This document shows positions 11,620 through 20,226 of a stretch of 34,398 nt of DNA, one piece after another. The stretch comes from Clostridium tepidiprofundi DSM 19306 (GTDB lineage: Bacteria; Bacillota; Clostridia; Clostridiales; Clostridiaceae): the NCBI RefSeq assembly GCF_001594005.1, contig NZ_LTBA01000026.1, positions 1 to 34,398 on the forward strand, given 5' to 3'. Below the pieces are notes generated by a model. It did no database searches. It worked only from the letters and a program-made list of their open reading frames with translations, and had not been told where the DNA came from. The position numbers were made by a program, and so were the translations under genes. Position 1 is the first letter of the stretch, and each line of letters begins with the position of its first letter.

Positions 11620-12600
11620 TTACCACCAAGCTTTTAAAGGTTTATACCGCTCATCACCAATAAAATGCTTAATTAATTTGTAGCACTCTAATCTTATGAA
11701 CATTCTATAAGATACCTTTCTTTTTAATGTTCTATGTTTTATGGTAACAGCCAATTTTCTCTCGTAATCAGCAATAAACTTTTTTCTTCCATTTTCGTTG
11801 AGAAAACAAATCCCCTCCTCAATGTCAAAATCTTTAACTGTTATCCTTCTATTATTAATCAAACTAAATATAATTGGATCTATTATTAATGGTTTGAATA
11901 TTTCTGCTATATCCAAACTTAAAGAAAATCTTTTTGTAGATGGTTCATGTAAAAAACTTATTGTTGGATCAAGCTGAGTTTTATATATTTCACCTAATAC
12001 AGTTGTATACATTAAACTATTTCCAAATGAAATTAAAGCATTAATAGGATCCGTAGGTGGCCTTTTCTCCCTTTTATTAAATTCAAATCCATTTCTTAAA
12101 ATAACATTAAATGCCTCATAATATATCTTTCTCATTCTTCCTTCTGCACCCATTAATTCATCAACAAAATTAGCATTTATTATTTTTTCTCTTTCTATCT
12201 CTATCCTCTTTATAAATTCTTCAGTTTCTTTATAATTTCTCATATTCCTTATGATATGATGAACTGCACTGTCTATAAAACATTTTGCTAGGTATAATCT
12301 CTTATCGTTATAGTTATAATGTTTAGCTTGATTAACTAATAGATATCCTGAAACATTCTTCTTTCTTGGATAATATGTCCCTGAATAATAACCATAATAA
12401 TTATAGAAGTTTAATAAAAGACCATATTGCGTCAAATAATTTATAAGTTTTGTATTTAAATCAACTTCTCCAAAAATATGAATTTTAGCAGTTTGTTCTA
12501 TGGGCAATGACCTCTTATCTCCTTCTGCAGTAATAAAATATACTGTATTATCTTTTCTTTTTAATCTACCGTTGCTAAAAATATAATAATCTCTTTCCAT
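11620..12600 (-). CDS. cas1: CRISPR-associated endonuclease Cas1 (type I-B)
   Basis: A 326-residue Cas1, the catalytic subunit of the spacer integrase. An N-terminal beta domain (MERDYYIFSNGRLKRKDNTVYF) is followed by the helical catalytic domain. The usual metal ligands are recognisable: Glu153 in MGAEGRMRKIYY, His218 in SFLHEPSTKRFSL, and Asp230 in SLDIAEIFKP. The conserved NALISFGNSLMY segment is at about 187-198. Its ATG overlaps the cas4 stop by one base (TAATG), indicating translational coupling, and it is followed after 69 bases by cas2. Nothing looks truncated. With Cas4 and Cas2 it forms the sole adaptation module of the window. Confidence 0.97.
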   Translation of the reverse strand: MERDYYIFSNGRLKRKDNTVYFITAEGDKRSLPIEQTAKIHIFGEVDLNTKLINYLTQYGLLLNFYNYYGYYSGTYYPRKKNVSGYLLVNQAKHYNYNDKRLYLAKCFIDSAVHHIIRNMRNYKETEEFIKRIEIEREKIINANFVDELMGAEGRMRKIYYEAFNVILRNGFEFNKREKRPPTDPINALISFGNSLMYTTVLGEIYKTQLDPTISFLHEPSTKRFSLSLDIAEIFKPLIIDPIIFSLINNRRITVKDFDIEEGICFLNENGRKKFIADYERKLAVTIKHRTLKRKVSYRMFIRLECYKLIKHFIGDERYKPLKAWW

Positions 12601-13121
12601 TATTCATCATCTTCCTTTGCAAAGCAAAATTGATAATAAGCACATTTTTTACAATATGGCAATCGTTCGAATTTAGGTGGTTTATTTTCACTAGTAATCC
12701 GTTTTATATCGACTAAAGTATCAATAATCTTTTTTTCTATTTCTGGAGAAAGTTCGATTTCTTCAATTTTCTTTTCTTTTACATAATTTATAGTTCCTTT
12801 TTTGTTTATACCTATTTGTTTTAAATAAAATAAATAATAATAAAGTTGCATTCTATCTGGTTCAGTAAGTTTGCTACTTATTTTAACCTCTCTCACATAA
12901 TCTTTATCCAAAATATCTAGTTTTAATATTTCATCAATAAGAATTTCTTTTCTTTTTTTTCTTTGATATGCATCCTCGTGTACTATTTTACCACTAAGAA
13001 CTCTATCACTATTTTGCTCCATAGTAATACCTTTCGAAAATAACCATAACTTCCTTTTGCAAACATAGTAATAGTTTACTTTAACTCCTTGAGTTTTGAA
13101 TTTATCAATTTGAAATTCCAT
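12600..13121 (-). CDS. cas4: CRISPR-associated exonuclease Cas4
   Basis: A 173-residue RecB-like nuclease of the Cas4 family, which trims prespacers and helps choose the PAM and orientation during adaptation. Four cysteines fit a 4Fe-4S cluster: Cys21 near the N-terminus and Cys157, Cys160 and Cys166 in the C-terminal YCKKCAYYQFCF. Nuclease motifs include His48, REVKISSK (Glu78, Lys80) and QLYYYLFYLK (Gln92). It is separated from cas3 by 141 bases that hold a strong hairpin, unlike the tightly packed genes upstream, so the cas4-cas1-cas2 block may be expressed apart from the effector block. The start is an ATG behind AAAGGTGATATT. Confidence 0.95.
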   Translation of the reverse strand: MEFQIDKFKTQGVKVNYYYVCKRKLWLFSKGITMEQNSDRVLSGKIVHEDAYQRKKRKEILIDEILKLDILDKDYVREVKISSKLTEPDRMQLYYYLFYLKQIGINKKGTINYVKEKKIEEIELSPEIEKKIIDTLVDIKRITSENKPPKFERLPYCKKCAYYQFCFAKEDDE

Positions 13122-13187
13122 AATATCACCTTTACTTACTGCTGTAAAATATTGTGAGTTTAATGTATAACTAAAATACCTATGAAA

Positions 13188-13233
13188 CTAATCAAAAATC
13201 CACCTTTATAGCATTCAAAATAGTATAAAGGTG
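13188..13233 (-). terminator. Intrinsic terminator-like hairpin between cas3 and cas4
   Basis: CACCTTTATA (13201-13210) and TATAAAGGTG (13224-13233) form a perfect 10-bp stem with a 13-base loop. On the minus strand the stem is followed by GGATTTTTGATTAG, a short U-rich run. It lies 29 bases after the cas3 stop codon and before cas4, so it would terminate or attenuate transcription from the effector genes into cas4-cas1-cas2. The U-run is moderate, so partial read-through is likely. Confidence 0.6.
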
Positions 13234-13262
13234 AATAAAAATAATAACCTTATATATCGACC

Positions 13263-15641
13263 TTATATAAACATGTTTTCAATAATCTTATCTTCAATGC
13301 TCTTTTTATCCTTTATTTGTAGCCCTTTTTCATTGTCATAAGTACAATATCCTTTACTTACAATAGTATTTCCCTCATCAATATATAACGCATTATATTT
13401 TTTCAATTTCCTATAATATCCTTCAGATATCTGAATAGATTTAAATTGATATTCTTTAAATTTAGCATTTTCAATCTGTAATTTTTCAAAATCTTCTTCT
13501 AAAATTATCTTAGCATTAATATTAGTATCTCTAAATAATTTACTGGCTTCTTTTTTATTATCAACAATATTTAAATAAGGTTCATAATTAAACATTATAT
13601 TTTCACCATTTAATTCTGCTGTATTTAATCCAAAAATATTCTTTATACATATTTCAGCAATCCCAAATTCATCCTCATAGTATTTTTTTATATCTTTCAA
13701 ATCATAATACCTCTGTAATAATTCTTTTCTATCTTTCATCGACATTATAGTTTTATTACTTTGCTTCAATAATTTTAAAGCTGATTTTTTTAATATCTCC
13801 GGATATACATCTTTCTCTGCCTCATTGATTATATAAAATCTTCCATAATCTAATGTATCATGCCTATTACACCTTCCCATCCTTTGTATAATTGATTCTA
13901 TTGGCGCATTGTCACTAATAACTACTTGAAAATCAAGATCTAATGATATTTCAACAGATTGTGTTGATATCCATATATCACCTTTTTGTTTTAATATATC
14001 TTGATATTTTTGCTTTTTATCTTCAAATTTAAATCTGCTGTGCAATAAATATATTTCTTTTTGCTCTTTATAATATTCATTTAAAAAATCAAATATTTCT
14101 ATTGCTCTATCCACTGTATTTCTAACAATTAATACTTTATTATTTTCCTTTAATGCTTTATCAACTACATCAATTAAATTCTTTTCCGAATTTTTAATTA
14201 TCTCTAACTGAATTTTTCTATTCTCCTCAACTTGCTCATTTCTATTTGATTCAATAAAATCTATATTACATTTATTAATTTTATCCTTATATGCTTGTGG
14301 AAGTGTAGCTGTCATTAAGTGAAATTTAGTATTTAAATATTTATTTGCAAATTCAATAAAGTAAATTAGTATTAAAAACATTCTCGGATGTAATAAATGA
14401 ATCTCATCCACAGTAATATAAGAATCATATATACTTGCAAAAACCTTTTCATATCCAGGATACTTAAACATAGACAATAATATTTGATCTACAGTCGCAA
14501 TAATATATGGTTTAGCAAAATTTCTAGATAATATTTTATCTCTTAATGTTATTGTTACCCCTTCACTATTAACCTTAGAATTTTCATCTTCAACATAAAG
14601 AGAAATATCACCATGTAGAATTCCTATATTATCTACTCCTAAAATTTCTTCAGCATCATTATAAAAGCTTTCTGCTGAAATCTTATTAGGCACTAAAAAT
14701 ATCTTTCTCTTTCCTGTCCATCTATAATCGGCTACAGTTTTACCACTTCCAGTAAATGCTTCAGTCAATACATTTTTGCCCATATTTTCTCTTAACTTTT
14801 CTTGCATAGGTCTAAATTTAATATCACTTTTATTTGTTTTTTTCTTTATATTTTCAATTAATTTTTTATCAACTTCAACTTCATCAAGTGGAAGAAAATA
14901 ATTTATATCTTTTAATTGAGTTGAAGCTAAATGATCTATTAAATTTAAAAAACCTTTAAGAACGATATATAAATACTGTAAATCTCTATTATTTTTAAAA
15001 TCTTCATTCAACTGATACATAAATTCATAATCTAAAAAATCCTCATTAAAAACAATTTCTATATTTAGTTCATTTTTAATAAACTCTTCTACTTCTTTGT
15101 AATTATATTTATCAGAAAGGAAAATACCTTGTTCTATATCAGTTAATACAGCTTTTTCTATTTTGCCATTAGATATTTCTAGATACTGCTCATAACTACC
15201 ATGATGCAGCAATATAGCTTTATATAAAATCGCCCTTAGAATTTCATCAATATTAAGTTTTTCAAAAATCTTTTTTAAAAATGCACCTGTTAAAAGATTA
15301 TGTCTTGCATCCTTGATACTCTTATATGCTTTCCACAGTTCATCTAATTCCTTACTTTCATCACATGCACTTCTTAATTCATCTATTTTATTAGCAATTT
15401 CTATCTTCTTCTGAAATTCAATATTCATTTTACCAAGATCATGAAGCAAACATATAATTTTAAGTAATTTTCCAAATTCTATTTGCACTGTATTCGATAC
15501 TTTTTGGTTTATTGTATTGAAACTGATCTTTGATATTATAATATCAAAGATTTGAAGCAAATCTTCAGTATGTTCTATCAAAGTTTCTTTTTTAATATTC
15601 TGTCTTTTATTATTCGATTTCGCTAATATAATTTTTTTCAT
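13263..15641 (-). CDS. cas3: Cas3 HD nuclease-helicase, left operon
   Basis: A 792-residue Cas3 that, after Cascade binds a target, nicks and degrades the displaced strand. N-terminal HD domain: His24 in LIEHTEDL, His67-Asp68 in LLHDLGK, His114, His146-His147 in LLHHGSYE, Asp236. Superfamily 2 helicase: Walker A AFTGSGKT (about 295-302), Walker B VDEIHLL (411-417), TATLP (444-448), and motif VI QRMGRCNR (586-593). Start ATG with AAGGTGA. It follows cas5 by 15 bases. It is clearly of the same family as the Cas3 at 20507-22840 but only weakly similar outside the motifs (DEIH here, DEIQ there), so the two are old paralogues, not a recent duplication. Confidence 0.96.
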   Translation of the reverse strand: MKKIILAKSNNKRQNIKKETLIEHTEDLLQIFDIIISKISFNTINQKVSNTVQIEFGKLLKIICLLHDLGKMNIEFQKKIEIANKIDELRSACDESKELDELWKAYKSIKDARHNLLTGAFLKKIFEKLNIDEILRAILYKAILLHHGSYEQYLEISNGKIEKAVLTDIEQGIFLSDKYNYKEVEEFIKNELNIEIVFNEDFLDYEFMYQLNEDFKNNRDLQYLYIVLKGFLNLIDHLASTQLKDINYFLPLDEVEVDKKLIENIKKKTNKSDIKFRPMQEKLRENMGKNVLTEAFTGSGKTVADYRWTGKRKIFLVPNKISAESFYNDAEEILGVDNIGILHGDISLYVEDENSKVNSEGVTITLRDKILSRNFAKPYIIATVDQILLSMFKYPGYEKVFASIYDSYITVDEIHLLHPRMFLILIYFIEFANKYLNTKFHLMTATLPQAYKDKINKCNIDFIESNRNEQVEENRKIQLEIIKNSEKNLIDVVDKALKENNKVLIVRNTVDRAIEIFDFLNEYYKEQKEIYLLHSRFKFEDKKQKYQDILKQKGDIWISTQSVEISLDLDFQVVISDNAPIESIIQRMGRCNRHDTLDYGRFYIINEAEKDVYPEILKKSALKLLKQSNKTIMSMKDRKELLQRYYDLKDIKKYYEDEFGIAEICIKNIFGLNTAELNGENIMFNYEPYLNIVDNKKEASKLFRDTNINAKIILEEDFEKLQIENAKFKEYQFKSIQISEGYYRKLKKYNALYIDEGNTIVSKGYCTYDNEKGLQIKDKKSIEDKIIENMFI

Positions 15642-15656
15642 TTATTCACCTTCTTT

Positions 15657-16502
15657 CTATAACCATGTGAATAGAATATTTTCATCATTTCCATTTTTAT
15701 CTTTTTTTCTAAATATATTAGTTTCTATATCTGGTATATAACATCCCTCATCATTTAAATATACATAATGCCCGTATTCTATTACTCTATCTTGTTTCTC
15801 TGCATTAAAATCTTTATATTTTTTAGGCAATGAGTACAGTACCCCTTGTTGCATAATATATCTTGAACTATCTGATTTAATATTAACCGGTACATAAGTA
15901 TTTTTAAATATTAAATCATTTTTAATTGCCTCTTTTTTATTTTCAATATACACTGTATCAATCTCTACTTCTTTAACAAAACTATCACCTTTTTGAGATG
16001 GCATAATAAAATCTTCTTTTCTACCTAAACTCAAGTATTTTGATGGAGTTTCTAAAGAATTCTTAACTAATTCATTGTCCTCTGTACTCAAAAATATTTT
16101 TAATTCCACTTCCTGTAAAGTTTCAAAATGCATTATTCTGTTTCCATAGCTTTTCTTATGATAATTATAAAATTGAGCCACCTCAAACATTTTAAAACCT
16201 TTTTCCTTATTAATCTTTTTTGATTGTTTAGTCAATAAATTTTGATAATCGCTAAAAAACTTCCCATATTCGCCTCGTACAAATTCATTAATCTTATTTT
16301 TGTATTTTCCTACAATTCCAATTTTATACTTTGACTTTAATTTTCTATCTGTTAAATAGGAAATCATACCTGCTACAGTAGTAACAGGCGGTAAATTTAA
16401 TGTAGGAATATAGTCATTCTGCATAACCTTTGGCTCTCTATAATGTGCAAAAGGCTGCTTGATATCTAACAACAATACCTTCTCTTTACTTATCTTTATC
16501 AT
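15657..16502 (-). CDS. cas5: Cas5 (type I-B Cascade subunit), left operon
   Basis: A 281-residue Cas5, the RAMP-fold subunit that holds the crRNA 5' handle at the foot of Cascade. Typical features are the N-terminal strand KVLLLDIKQPFAHYREP, the PPVTTVAGMISYL motif at about residues 38-50 (equivalent to [13 protein letters not shown] in the right-operon copy) and the LSLGRKEDFI segment. Its ATG lies inside the end of cas7, which it overlaps by 17 bases, implying coupled translation. It shares only short motifs with the other Cas5, which is 28 residues shorter. Confidence 0.9.
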   Translation of the reverse strand: MIKISKEKVLLLDIKQPFAHYREPKVMQNDYIPTLNLPPVTTVAGMISYLTDRKLKSKYKIGIVGKYKNKINEFVRGEYGKFFSDYQNLLTKQSKKINKEKGFKMFEVAQFYNYHKKSYGNRIMHFETLQEVELKIFLSTEDNELVKNSLETPSKYLSLGRKEDFIMPSQKGDSFVKEVEIDTVYIENKKEAIKNDLIFKNTYVPVNIKSDSSRYIMQQGVLYSLPKKYKDFNAEKQDRVIEYGHYVYLNDEGCYIPDIETNIFRKKDKNGNDENILFTWL

Positions 16503-17547
16503 TAGGAGTATCCCCTTCCCCTACTTTTAAGTACCACTTATCATCTTCTCCAACAAATAATTTTTCGCCTAACTCCCGAAGTAACTTTGCAGGATATCCT
16601 TCTAAAATCTTATTTTCTTCGTCATAAATTTTTGCATTTCTAAATCCTGTATTCATTCTTCCGCTATAAACTGCTATATAATTATCTTTATCCAAATTAT
16701 AACTTTCTATAGTTTCTAACACATTATCCAGTATCAATACATTATGTTTATCCATTTCAATGTCATTCCAAAAATACGGTATTACACTTTCAAATGCTCC
16801 ACCAAACACTGCTAAAGGCTTTAAATGCACTGTTTGATGTTTAATTGTTCTTGTTAAATTAACAATTACATCTAAAATATCTCTAAGTGCCTTTTCTCTT
16901 AATTTCTTATCCATGTATATTCTCTCATCAGGAGCTAGATATTTTCCATCCTTAACTTCCAATACCCCTAATCTATCTAATTCGATTGTAATTGTATAAA
17001 CGTAATAATCTCCAAAAATTTCTTCACTAGCCAAGGCTTGAGTTTGTGGAAATTTATCTTCTGGATATTTTTCATTCTCCTTAGTATAATAATTTCTTCT
17101 AAAATCTTTATTCAAAAAACCTTTATTAGTTATAAGCTGAGTATCATTTTTGTAGATGTGTACTGATTTAGGCGGTATTATTCTTAAAGGTGAAGTTTTA
17201 CTTAACTGTTTATCGGGAACTAAAAAACCAAATACATCTGTTTCCAATCCATTTTCCTCTGAACATTCTATATTATCTATGCAAGGATATATATTAGTGA
17301 CCTTACCCTTTTTATTAGTATTTAAAATTATTCCACTTAAATTCCAACCTCTCTCACCTAACTGTTTTCTTATTTCGTAAGTCATAGTACCTACACTTGT
17401 AATAGCATGCGGTCCATCACTCATGTAACACTTTTTTATAGGCGTATAATTACCGAACCCCTGATCATTAGAAAGTGCAACGGAACTTTCTGTTAATATT
17501 GTAACTGTAACTGACTTTACTACTTTTTGTTTTATCTTCTCATCCAT
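16486..17547 (-). CDS. cas7: Cas7 (Cst2/DevR-type backbone subunit), left operon
   Basis: A 353-residue Cas7 of the type I-B Cst2/DevR kind, which polymerises along the crRNA spacer to form the Cascade backbone. Supporting segments: the N-terminal strand SVTVTILTESSVALSNDQG, the central DVFGFLVPDKQLSKTSPLRI, and the NLTRTIKHQTVHLKPLAVFGGAFES region, which matches RREN-LTPLFAVGGVYD of the right-operon Cas7. It starts two bases after the cas8 stop, with the site GAGGAGGATG inside the end of cas8, and overlaps cas5 at its other end. It is about 60 residues longer than the right-operon paralogue; most of the extra length appears spread over loops and the C-terminus. Confidence 0.9.
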   Translation of the reverse strand: MDEKIKQKVVKSVTVTILTESSVALSNDQGFGNYTPIKKCYMSDGPHAITSVGTMTYEIRKQLGERGWNLSGIILNTNKKGKVTNIYPCIDNIECSEENGLETDVFGFLVPDKQLSKTSPLRIIPPKSVHIYKNDTQLITNKGFLNKDFRRNYYTKENEKYPEDKFPQTQALASEEIFGDYYVYTITIELDRLGVLEVKDGKYLAPDERIYMDKKLREKALRDILDVIVNLTRTIKHQTVHLKPLAVFGGAFESVIPYFWNDIEMDKHNVLILDNVLETIESYNLDKDNYIAVYSGRMNTGFRNAKIYDEENKILEGYPAKLLRELGEKLFVGEDDKWYLKVGEGDTPNDKDK

Positions 17548-17549
17548 AT

Positions 17550-19022
17550 TTATTCATCCTCCTCTTTATTAGAACTTAAAAATTTCTCCAAAAATTTTCC
17601 AATGCAATAATGTAGTTCATCCTCATCACCATAAATTATTACATCTGCAAAATTATCTGGAATACTTGTTTGATTTACAGTTATTAAGTGTAATATATTT
17701 TGAAATAACCCTTGCCTATTATCCGATTTTAGCATTTCAATTACTTTAAAAGCTATTGCACGTTTATTTTCTGATTTCTTAATTTTCGCCCCCAAAATAA
17801 TACCTAATTTTTCAAAATTTTTGTCCTCCACCTCTAAGTCCTCCTTTCTTAGTTCACATATAATTTCTAAATAATTTTTAATATTATTAACCGTTTTCCA
17901 AGTATCTAAAGATCTCTTTCCATCCTTATCATTAATAACAATTAATTCATTTAGTAAGAAACTCTTCAGTGCTGCGTAATTATTATTTTTAATTATTTTT
18001 TTTCCTAAAGCTATCTTCACATAAGTATCTTTAGAAAAATTATATTTATCTATTACATCGCTTAATTTAATCATCTTTAATATAGCTCTAAATTCTAAAA
18101 TACTGTTTAGATTAATTAAAACTCCTTTATTCACATCTGTTGAAATATCATATATTCTAACTCTAGTATTTTTAAATTTACTTAATTTTTTATAAAAACC
18201 TTTTTCATTAAACTCCCTAGATTTTAACATTAATTTATAATTTATAAACTTCATACTACCTAAATCATCTGTATAAGCTAAAATAGTTGGTCTTTCTATG
18301 CTCAAGTACAGTAAAAACATTAAATTAAAAAATTCACATATAAAGCATACTGATGGGTTTTCAGCAGCATAGTTTGTAAATGTATTTTTTTCCGAACCCA
18401 TAAATAAATAATTATATTTAGAACTTTTTCTTAACTTTTTCTCATCTTTATGAGTTATATCATATTTTGTAGTCAAATACGTATGACATACTATACACTT
18501 TTTTTCTAATGCTTCATATTCTTTTAAAATGTTTTTTTGTTCTTCATCATCCTTTGAATTAAGTTCTTGTACAATATAAATTAATTTTTTAATATTTTTA
18601 TGGAAATTTATTTCACCTTTAGAATTATATCCATACTTAGCACTATTCCTTATATAAGGAAAATATTTTGAATTGAATTTTTTTTCAATACTTTCTTTCA
18701 TTTTTTCACTAAGTATATCAATTTCATTAATTTTAGATAAGAAATTATCATTTTTAATTCCCTCTAAGAATTCAATGTCATACTTTTTTTTCTTCAATTC
18801 TTCTTTAATGCCATCAACAAACACTCGGAAAATCTTTTCTTTCAATAAATAATTTAGAAATTCATCTTTATTAAAATCTTTCACTTCAAGATAATTATTT
18901 TCCAAACAAACTTTCATATTAGAATTAATATTCATTTCTTCCAAAATACTGCTGAAATATATCAATCCTAAATCTCTAATTATTTCACCTGTTCTATAAA
19001 AAATTAAATTTGCTATGGCCAT
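17550..19022 (-). CDS. cas8: Cas8 (Cst1, CXXC-CXXC type large subunit), left operon
   Basis: A protein of about 490 residues with two Cys pairs, CIVC (about 177-180) and CFIC (about 227-230), the hallmark of the Cst1 / cas_CXXC_CXXC large subunit found in type I-B systems of the Tneap kind. In Cascade this subunit recognises the PAM and recruits Cas3. Position supports the call: it lies between cas6 and cas7. Start choice: I use the ATG at 19020-19022, but a GTG directly before it (19023-19025) corresponds to the only start available in the right-operon cas8, so it may be the real one. The site GTAGGATAGGAGG overlaps the cas6 stop codon. The two Cas8 proteins share little beyond the Cys pairs and the operon slot. 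Confidence 0.88.
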   Translation of the reverse strand: MAIANLIFYRTGEIIRDLGLIYFSSILEEMNINSNMKVCLENNYLEVKDFNKDEFLNYLLKEKIFRVFVDGIKEELKKKKYDIEFLEGIKNDNFLSKINEIDILSEKMKESIEKKFNSKYFPYIRNSAKYGYNSKGEINFHKNIKKLIYIVQELNSKDDEEQKNILKEYEALEKKCIVCHTYLTTKYDITHKDEKKLRKSSKYNYLFMGSEKNTFTNYAAENPSVCFICEFFNLMFLLYLSIERPTILAYTDDLGSMKFINYKLMLKSREFNEKGFYKKLSKFKNTRVRIYDISTDVNKGVLINLNSILEFRAILKMIKLSDVIDKYNFSKDTYVKIALGKKIIKNNNYAALKSFLLNELIVINDKDGKRSLDTWKTVNNIKNYLEIICELRKEDLEVEDKNFEKLGIILGAKIKKSENKRAIAFKVIEMLKSDNRQGLFQNILHLITVNQTSIPDNFADVIIYGDEDELHYCIGKFLEKFLSSNKEEDE

Positions 19023-19028
19023 CACCTC

Positions 19029-19763
19029 CTATCCTACAACTTCAATCATTCCAAAGCCTTGATTTCGCCTAAATCCTAACCCAAGTGCATATATATCCCT
19101 AAGATCAATCATATCACCTTCAAGAACAAATCTTCCAACACAACTATTTACATAATAAAAAGATTTATTGGTATTTTGTGTAAACTTTCTTATCTCTTCT
19201 TTTACAACTCTTTTTTTCATATATAAAGGTTTAAACCGTAATTCTTTCTTCAAGCCGTAACCCCTAAAATTTTCAAGAGTTTTATCAACTATATAATTAA
19301 GTTCTTTAACAAATTTTTTATCATTAAAATCTAATGAATTATTATTTTTGTCCTTAATATATATAGGAGATAATGTAGTAAATTCTACATTATCTTTATT
19401 TATCTCCTTTTCTTTAACTAAATCAATTCCTATTCTATTAATAATAAAACCCTTATATTCAAATCCTTTTATCTTTAATAATCCATTATAAAGTTTTATC
19501 ATAAATTCATAATCACCCGAACTTATGTTAATAATAACTCTGTCATAAATTGTAAATATATTCACTTCTTTTTTGTAATCTTTTATAAAAACAGAAAAAC
19601 AAAAATTTTTTGTTGCCTTATTTGTTTTTCCCTCTTTATAGTTATATATTTTACTAAAATACTCTTCATCACTTCTCATTAATGCCTCCTTAATAAGACT
19701 TACAACAAGCATTTGATAAGCTAGAGGAAATTTATCAGTACTATATTCACATTTTAATCTCAA
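19029..19763 (-). CDS. cas6: Cas6 crRNA-processing endoribonuclease, left operon
   Basis: A 244-residue Cas6 that cleaves the array transcript within each repeat to release crRNAs. It has the RAMP fold ending in the glycine-rich loop GLGFRRNQGFGMIEVVG. The start is TTG (19763-19761), eight bases after AGGAGG; the ATG between them is followed directly by TAA and cannot be used. It is about two thirds identical to the right-operon Cas6 by eye, far more than any other pair of subunits, consistent with both acting on the same repeat. Oddly it contains no histidine at all, so the His general base seen in many Cas6 enzymes is missing; the usual His position is occupied by the Tyr-rich IYNYKEG. Confidence 0.93.
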   Translation of the reverse strand: MRLKCEYSTDKFPLAYQMLVVSLIKEALMRSDEEYFSKIYNYKEGKTNKATKNFCFSVFIKDYKKEVNIFTIYDRVIINISSGDYEFMIKLYNGLLKIKGFEYKGFIINRIGIDLVKEKEINKDNVEFTTLSPIYIKDKNNNSLDFNDKKFVKELNYIVDKTLENFRGYGLKKELRFKPLYMKKRVVKEEIRKFTQNTNKSFYYVNSCVGRFVLEGDMIDLRDIYALGLGFRRNQGFGMIEVVG

Positions 19764-19769
19764 TTACAT

Positions 19770-19824
19770 CACCTCCTACTTCTAATTATAATTCATATTA
19801 CGGACATATATTGGCATATATAAA
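19770..19824 (-). promoter_or_regulatory. Promoter/operator element of left cas6, conserved before both cas6 genes
   Basis: 51 of 55 bases equal 27085-27139 before the other cas6. The distal 23 bases (19802-19824) are identical in both and contain the near-symmetrical TATATATGCCAATATATG on the minus strand, a good operator shape. Closer to the gene, TATAAT (minus strand, 19790-19785) is preserved as a possible -10, with no good -35, which would suit an activator-dependent promoter; the mRNA leader would then be only a few bases. The AGGAGG binding site is part of the block. The HTH and WYL proteins encoded just upstream are the obvious candidate ligands; that is inference. Confidence 0.55.
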
Positions 19825-19825
19825 A

Positions 19826-19846
19826 TTATTTATAAAAATCCATCAT
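19826..19846 (-). pseudogene. Remnant of the C-terminus of a WYL regulator
   Basis: On the minus strand ATGATGGATTTTTATAAATAA would encode MMDFYK and stop. The right-operon WYL regulator ends MIKLYK-stop. In both places the stop codon lies exactly two bases from the conserved 23-bp element, and the sequence is continuous across the junction. I read this as the surviving tail of a WYL gene whose middle was deleted, leaving only the HTH part at 19899-20099. An AAAGGTGA motif precedes it, so it could also be translated as a six-residue peptide, but I see no reason to think it is functional. Confidence 0.5.
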
Positions 19847-19898
19847 TAAATCACCTTTCTTTTTTTATTAATCATAGTAATTTTTTAATTTCAATACA

Positions 19899-20099
19899 TT
19901 ATTTTAAAATATAATACCCTCCATTTCTCCCAACTTTAGTAATAATATTAATTTTTAAACCTTTTATGTAATTCTTATAACGTCTAACTGTTCTATCATC
20001 CACATCTAATTCTTTTGCTAATTCACTACTCGTCATTAAATCATTTTCATTAAGCAGATTAATCATTCTTAAAATATTATTATGCATTTTTAAGTTCAT
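19899..20099 (-). CDS. Stand-alone HTH regulator, truncated relative of the WYL protein
   Basis: A 66-residue protein that is only a winged helix-turn-helix: MTSSELAKELDVDDRTVRRYKNYIKG followed by NIITKVGRNGGYYILK. It aligns along its length with residues 1-64 of the 316-residue WYL regulator at 27141-28091 (KISEIATELGVSEREVRRYKDDLEQ ... SIKGKDGGYMYEGK) but stops where the WYL domain would begin. GAGGAGGTGAAAGA before the ATG is a strong binding site, so it is probably translated. It is the first gene of the left cas operon and sits between the predicted guide-RNA target (20127-20153) and the cas6 promoter element. It may bind the same operator as its full-length relative, without the ligand-sensing domain. 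Confidence 0.75.
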   Translation of the reverse strand: MNLKMHNNILRMINLLNENDLMTSSELAKELDVDDRTVRRYKNYIKGLKINIITKVGRNGGYYILK

Positions 20100-20126
20100 T
20101 CTTTCACCTCCTCAAATTTATTCCTT

Positions 20127-20153
20127 ATTTGCATTCATATCTACTAGTTATGG
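20127..20153 (-). promoter_or_regulatory. Predicted Cascade target site (protospacer plus CCA PAM) downstream of the HTH-cas promoter
   Basis: On the minus strand CCA (20153-20151) is followed by a 24-base stretch (20150-20127) that matches the pseudo-spacer of the crRNA-like RNA at 20196-20335 at 20 of 24 positions. Matching blocks are positions 1-5, 7-11, 13-18 and 21-24; mismatches are at 6, 12, 19 and 20. Positions 6 and 12 are the flipped-out bases that type I Cascade ignores. CCA is one of the CCN-type PAMs reported for clostridial I-B systems. The site lies between a plausible -10 (20164-20159) and the HTH start codon, so a bound Cascade would block transcription of the left cas operon. 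Confidence 0.7.
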
Positions 20154-20158
20154 TATTA

Positions 20159-20186
20159 ATTTTACTACATATTTTAAATTAAACAA
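20159..20186 (-). promoter_or_regulatory. Probable promoter of the HTH-cas operon
   Basis: Minus strand: TTGTTT (20186-20181), 16 bases, TAAAAT (20164-20159). Transcription would begin near 20152, about 53 bases before the HTH start codon and within the PAM of the predicted Cascade target. The element lies directly downstream of the terminator at 20196-20226, as expected for the start of a new transcription unit. The match to consensus is moderate. Confidence 0.5.
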
Positions 20187-20195
20187 GGACAAAAC

Positions 20196-20226
20196 AAAAA
20201 AAAATCAGAATTTCTCCGATTTTTTT
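20196..20226 (-). terminator. Intrinsic terminator (bidirectional in shape) after the crRNA-like RNA
   Basis: On the minus strand an A-run, ATCGGA, a short loop and TCTGAT are followed by a run of nine T. The A- and T-runs extend the stem, so it can work in both directions. It ends any transcript coming from the degenerate repeats at 20240-20328 and insulates it from the HTH promoter 10 bases further on. Confidence 0.75.

Noticed and set aside
19023-19031. A CreTA-type toxin-antitoxin RNA between cas6 and cas8, as in some I-B loci.
   Set aside because: The cas6-cas8 gaps here are only about 3-6 bases in both operons; there is no space for it.
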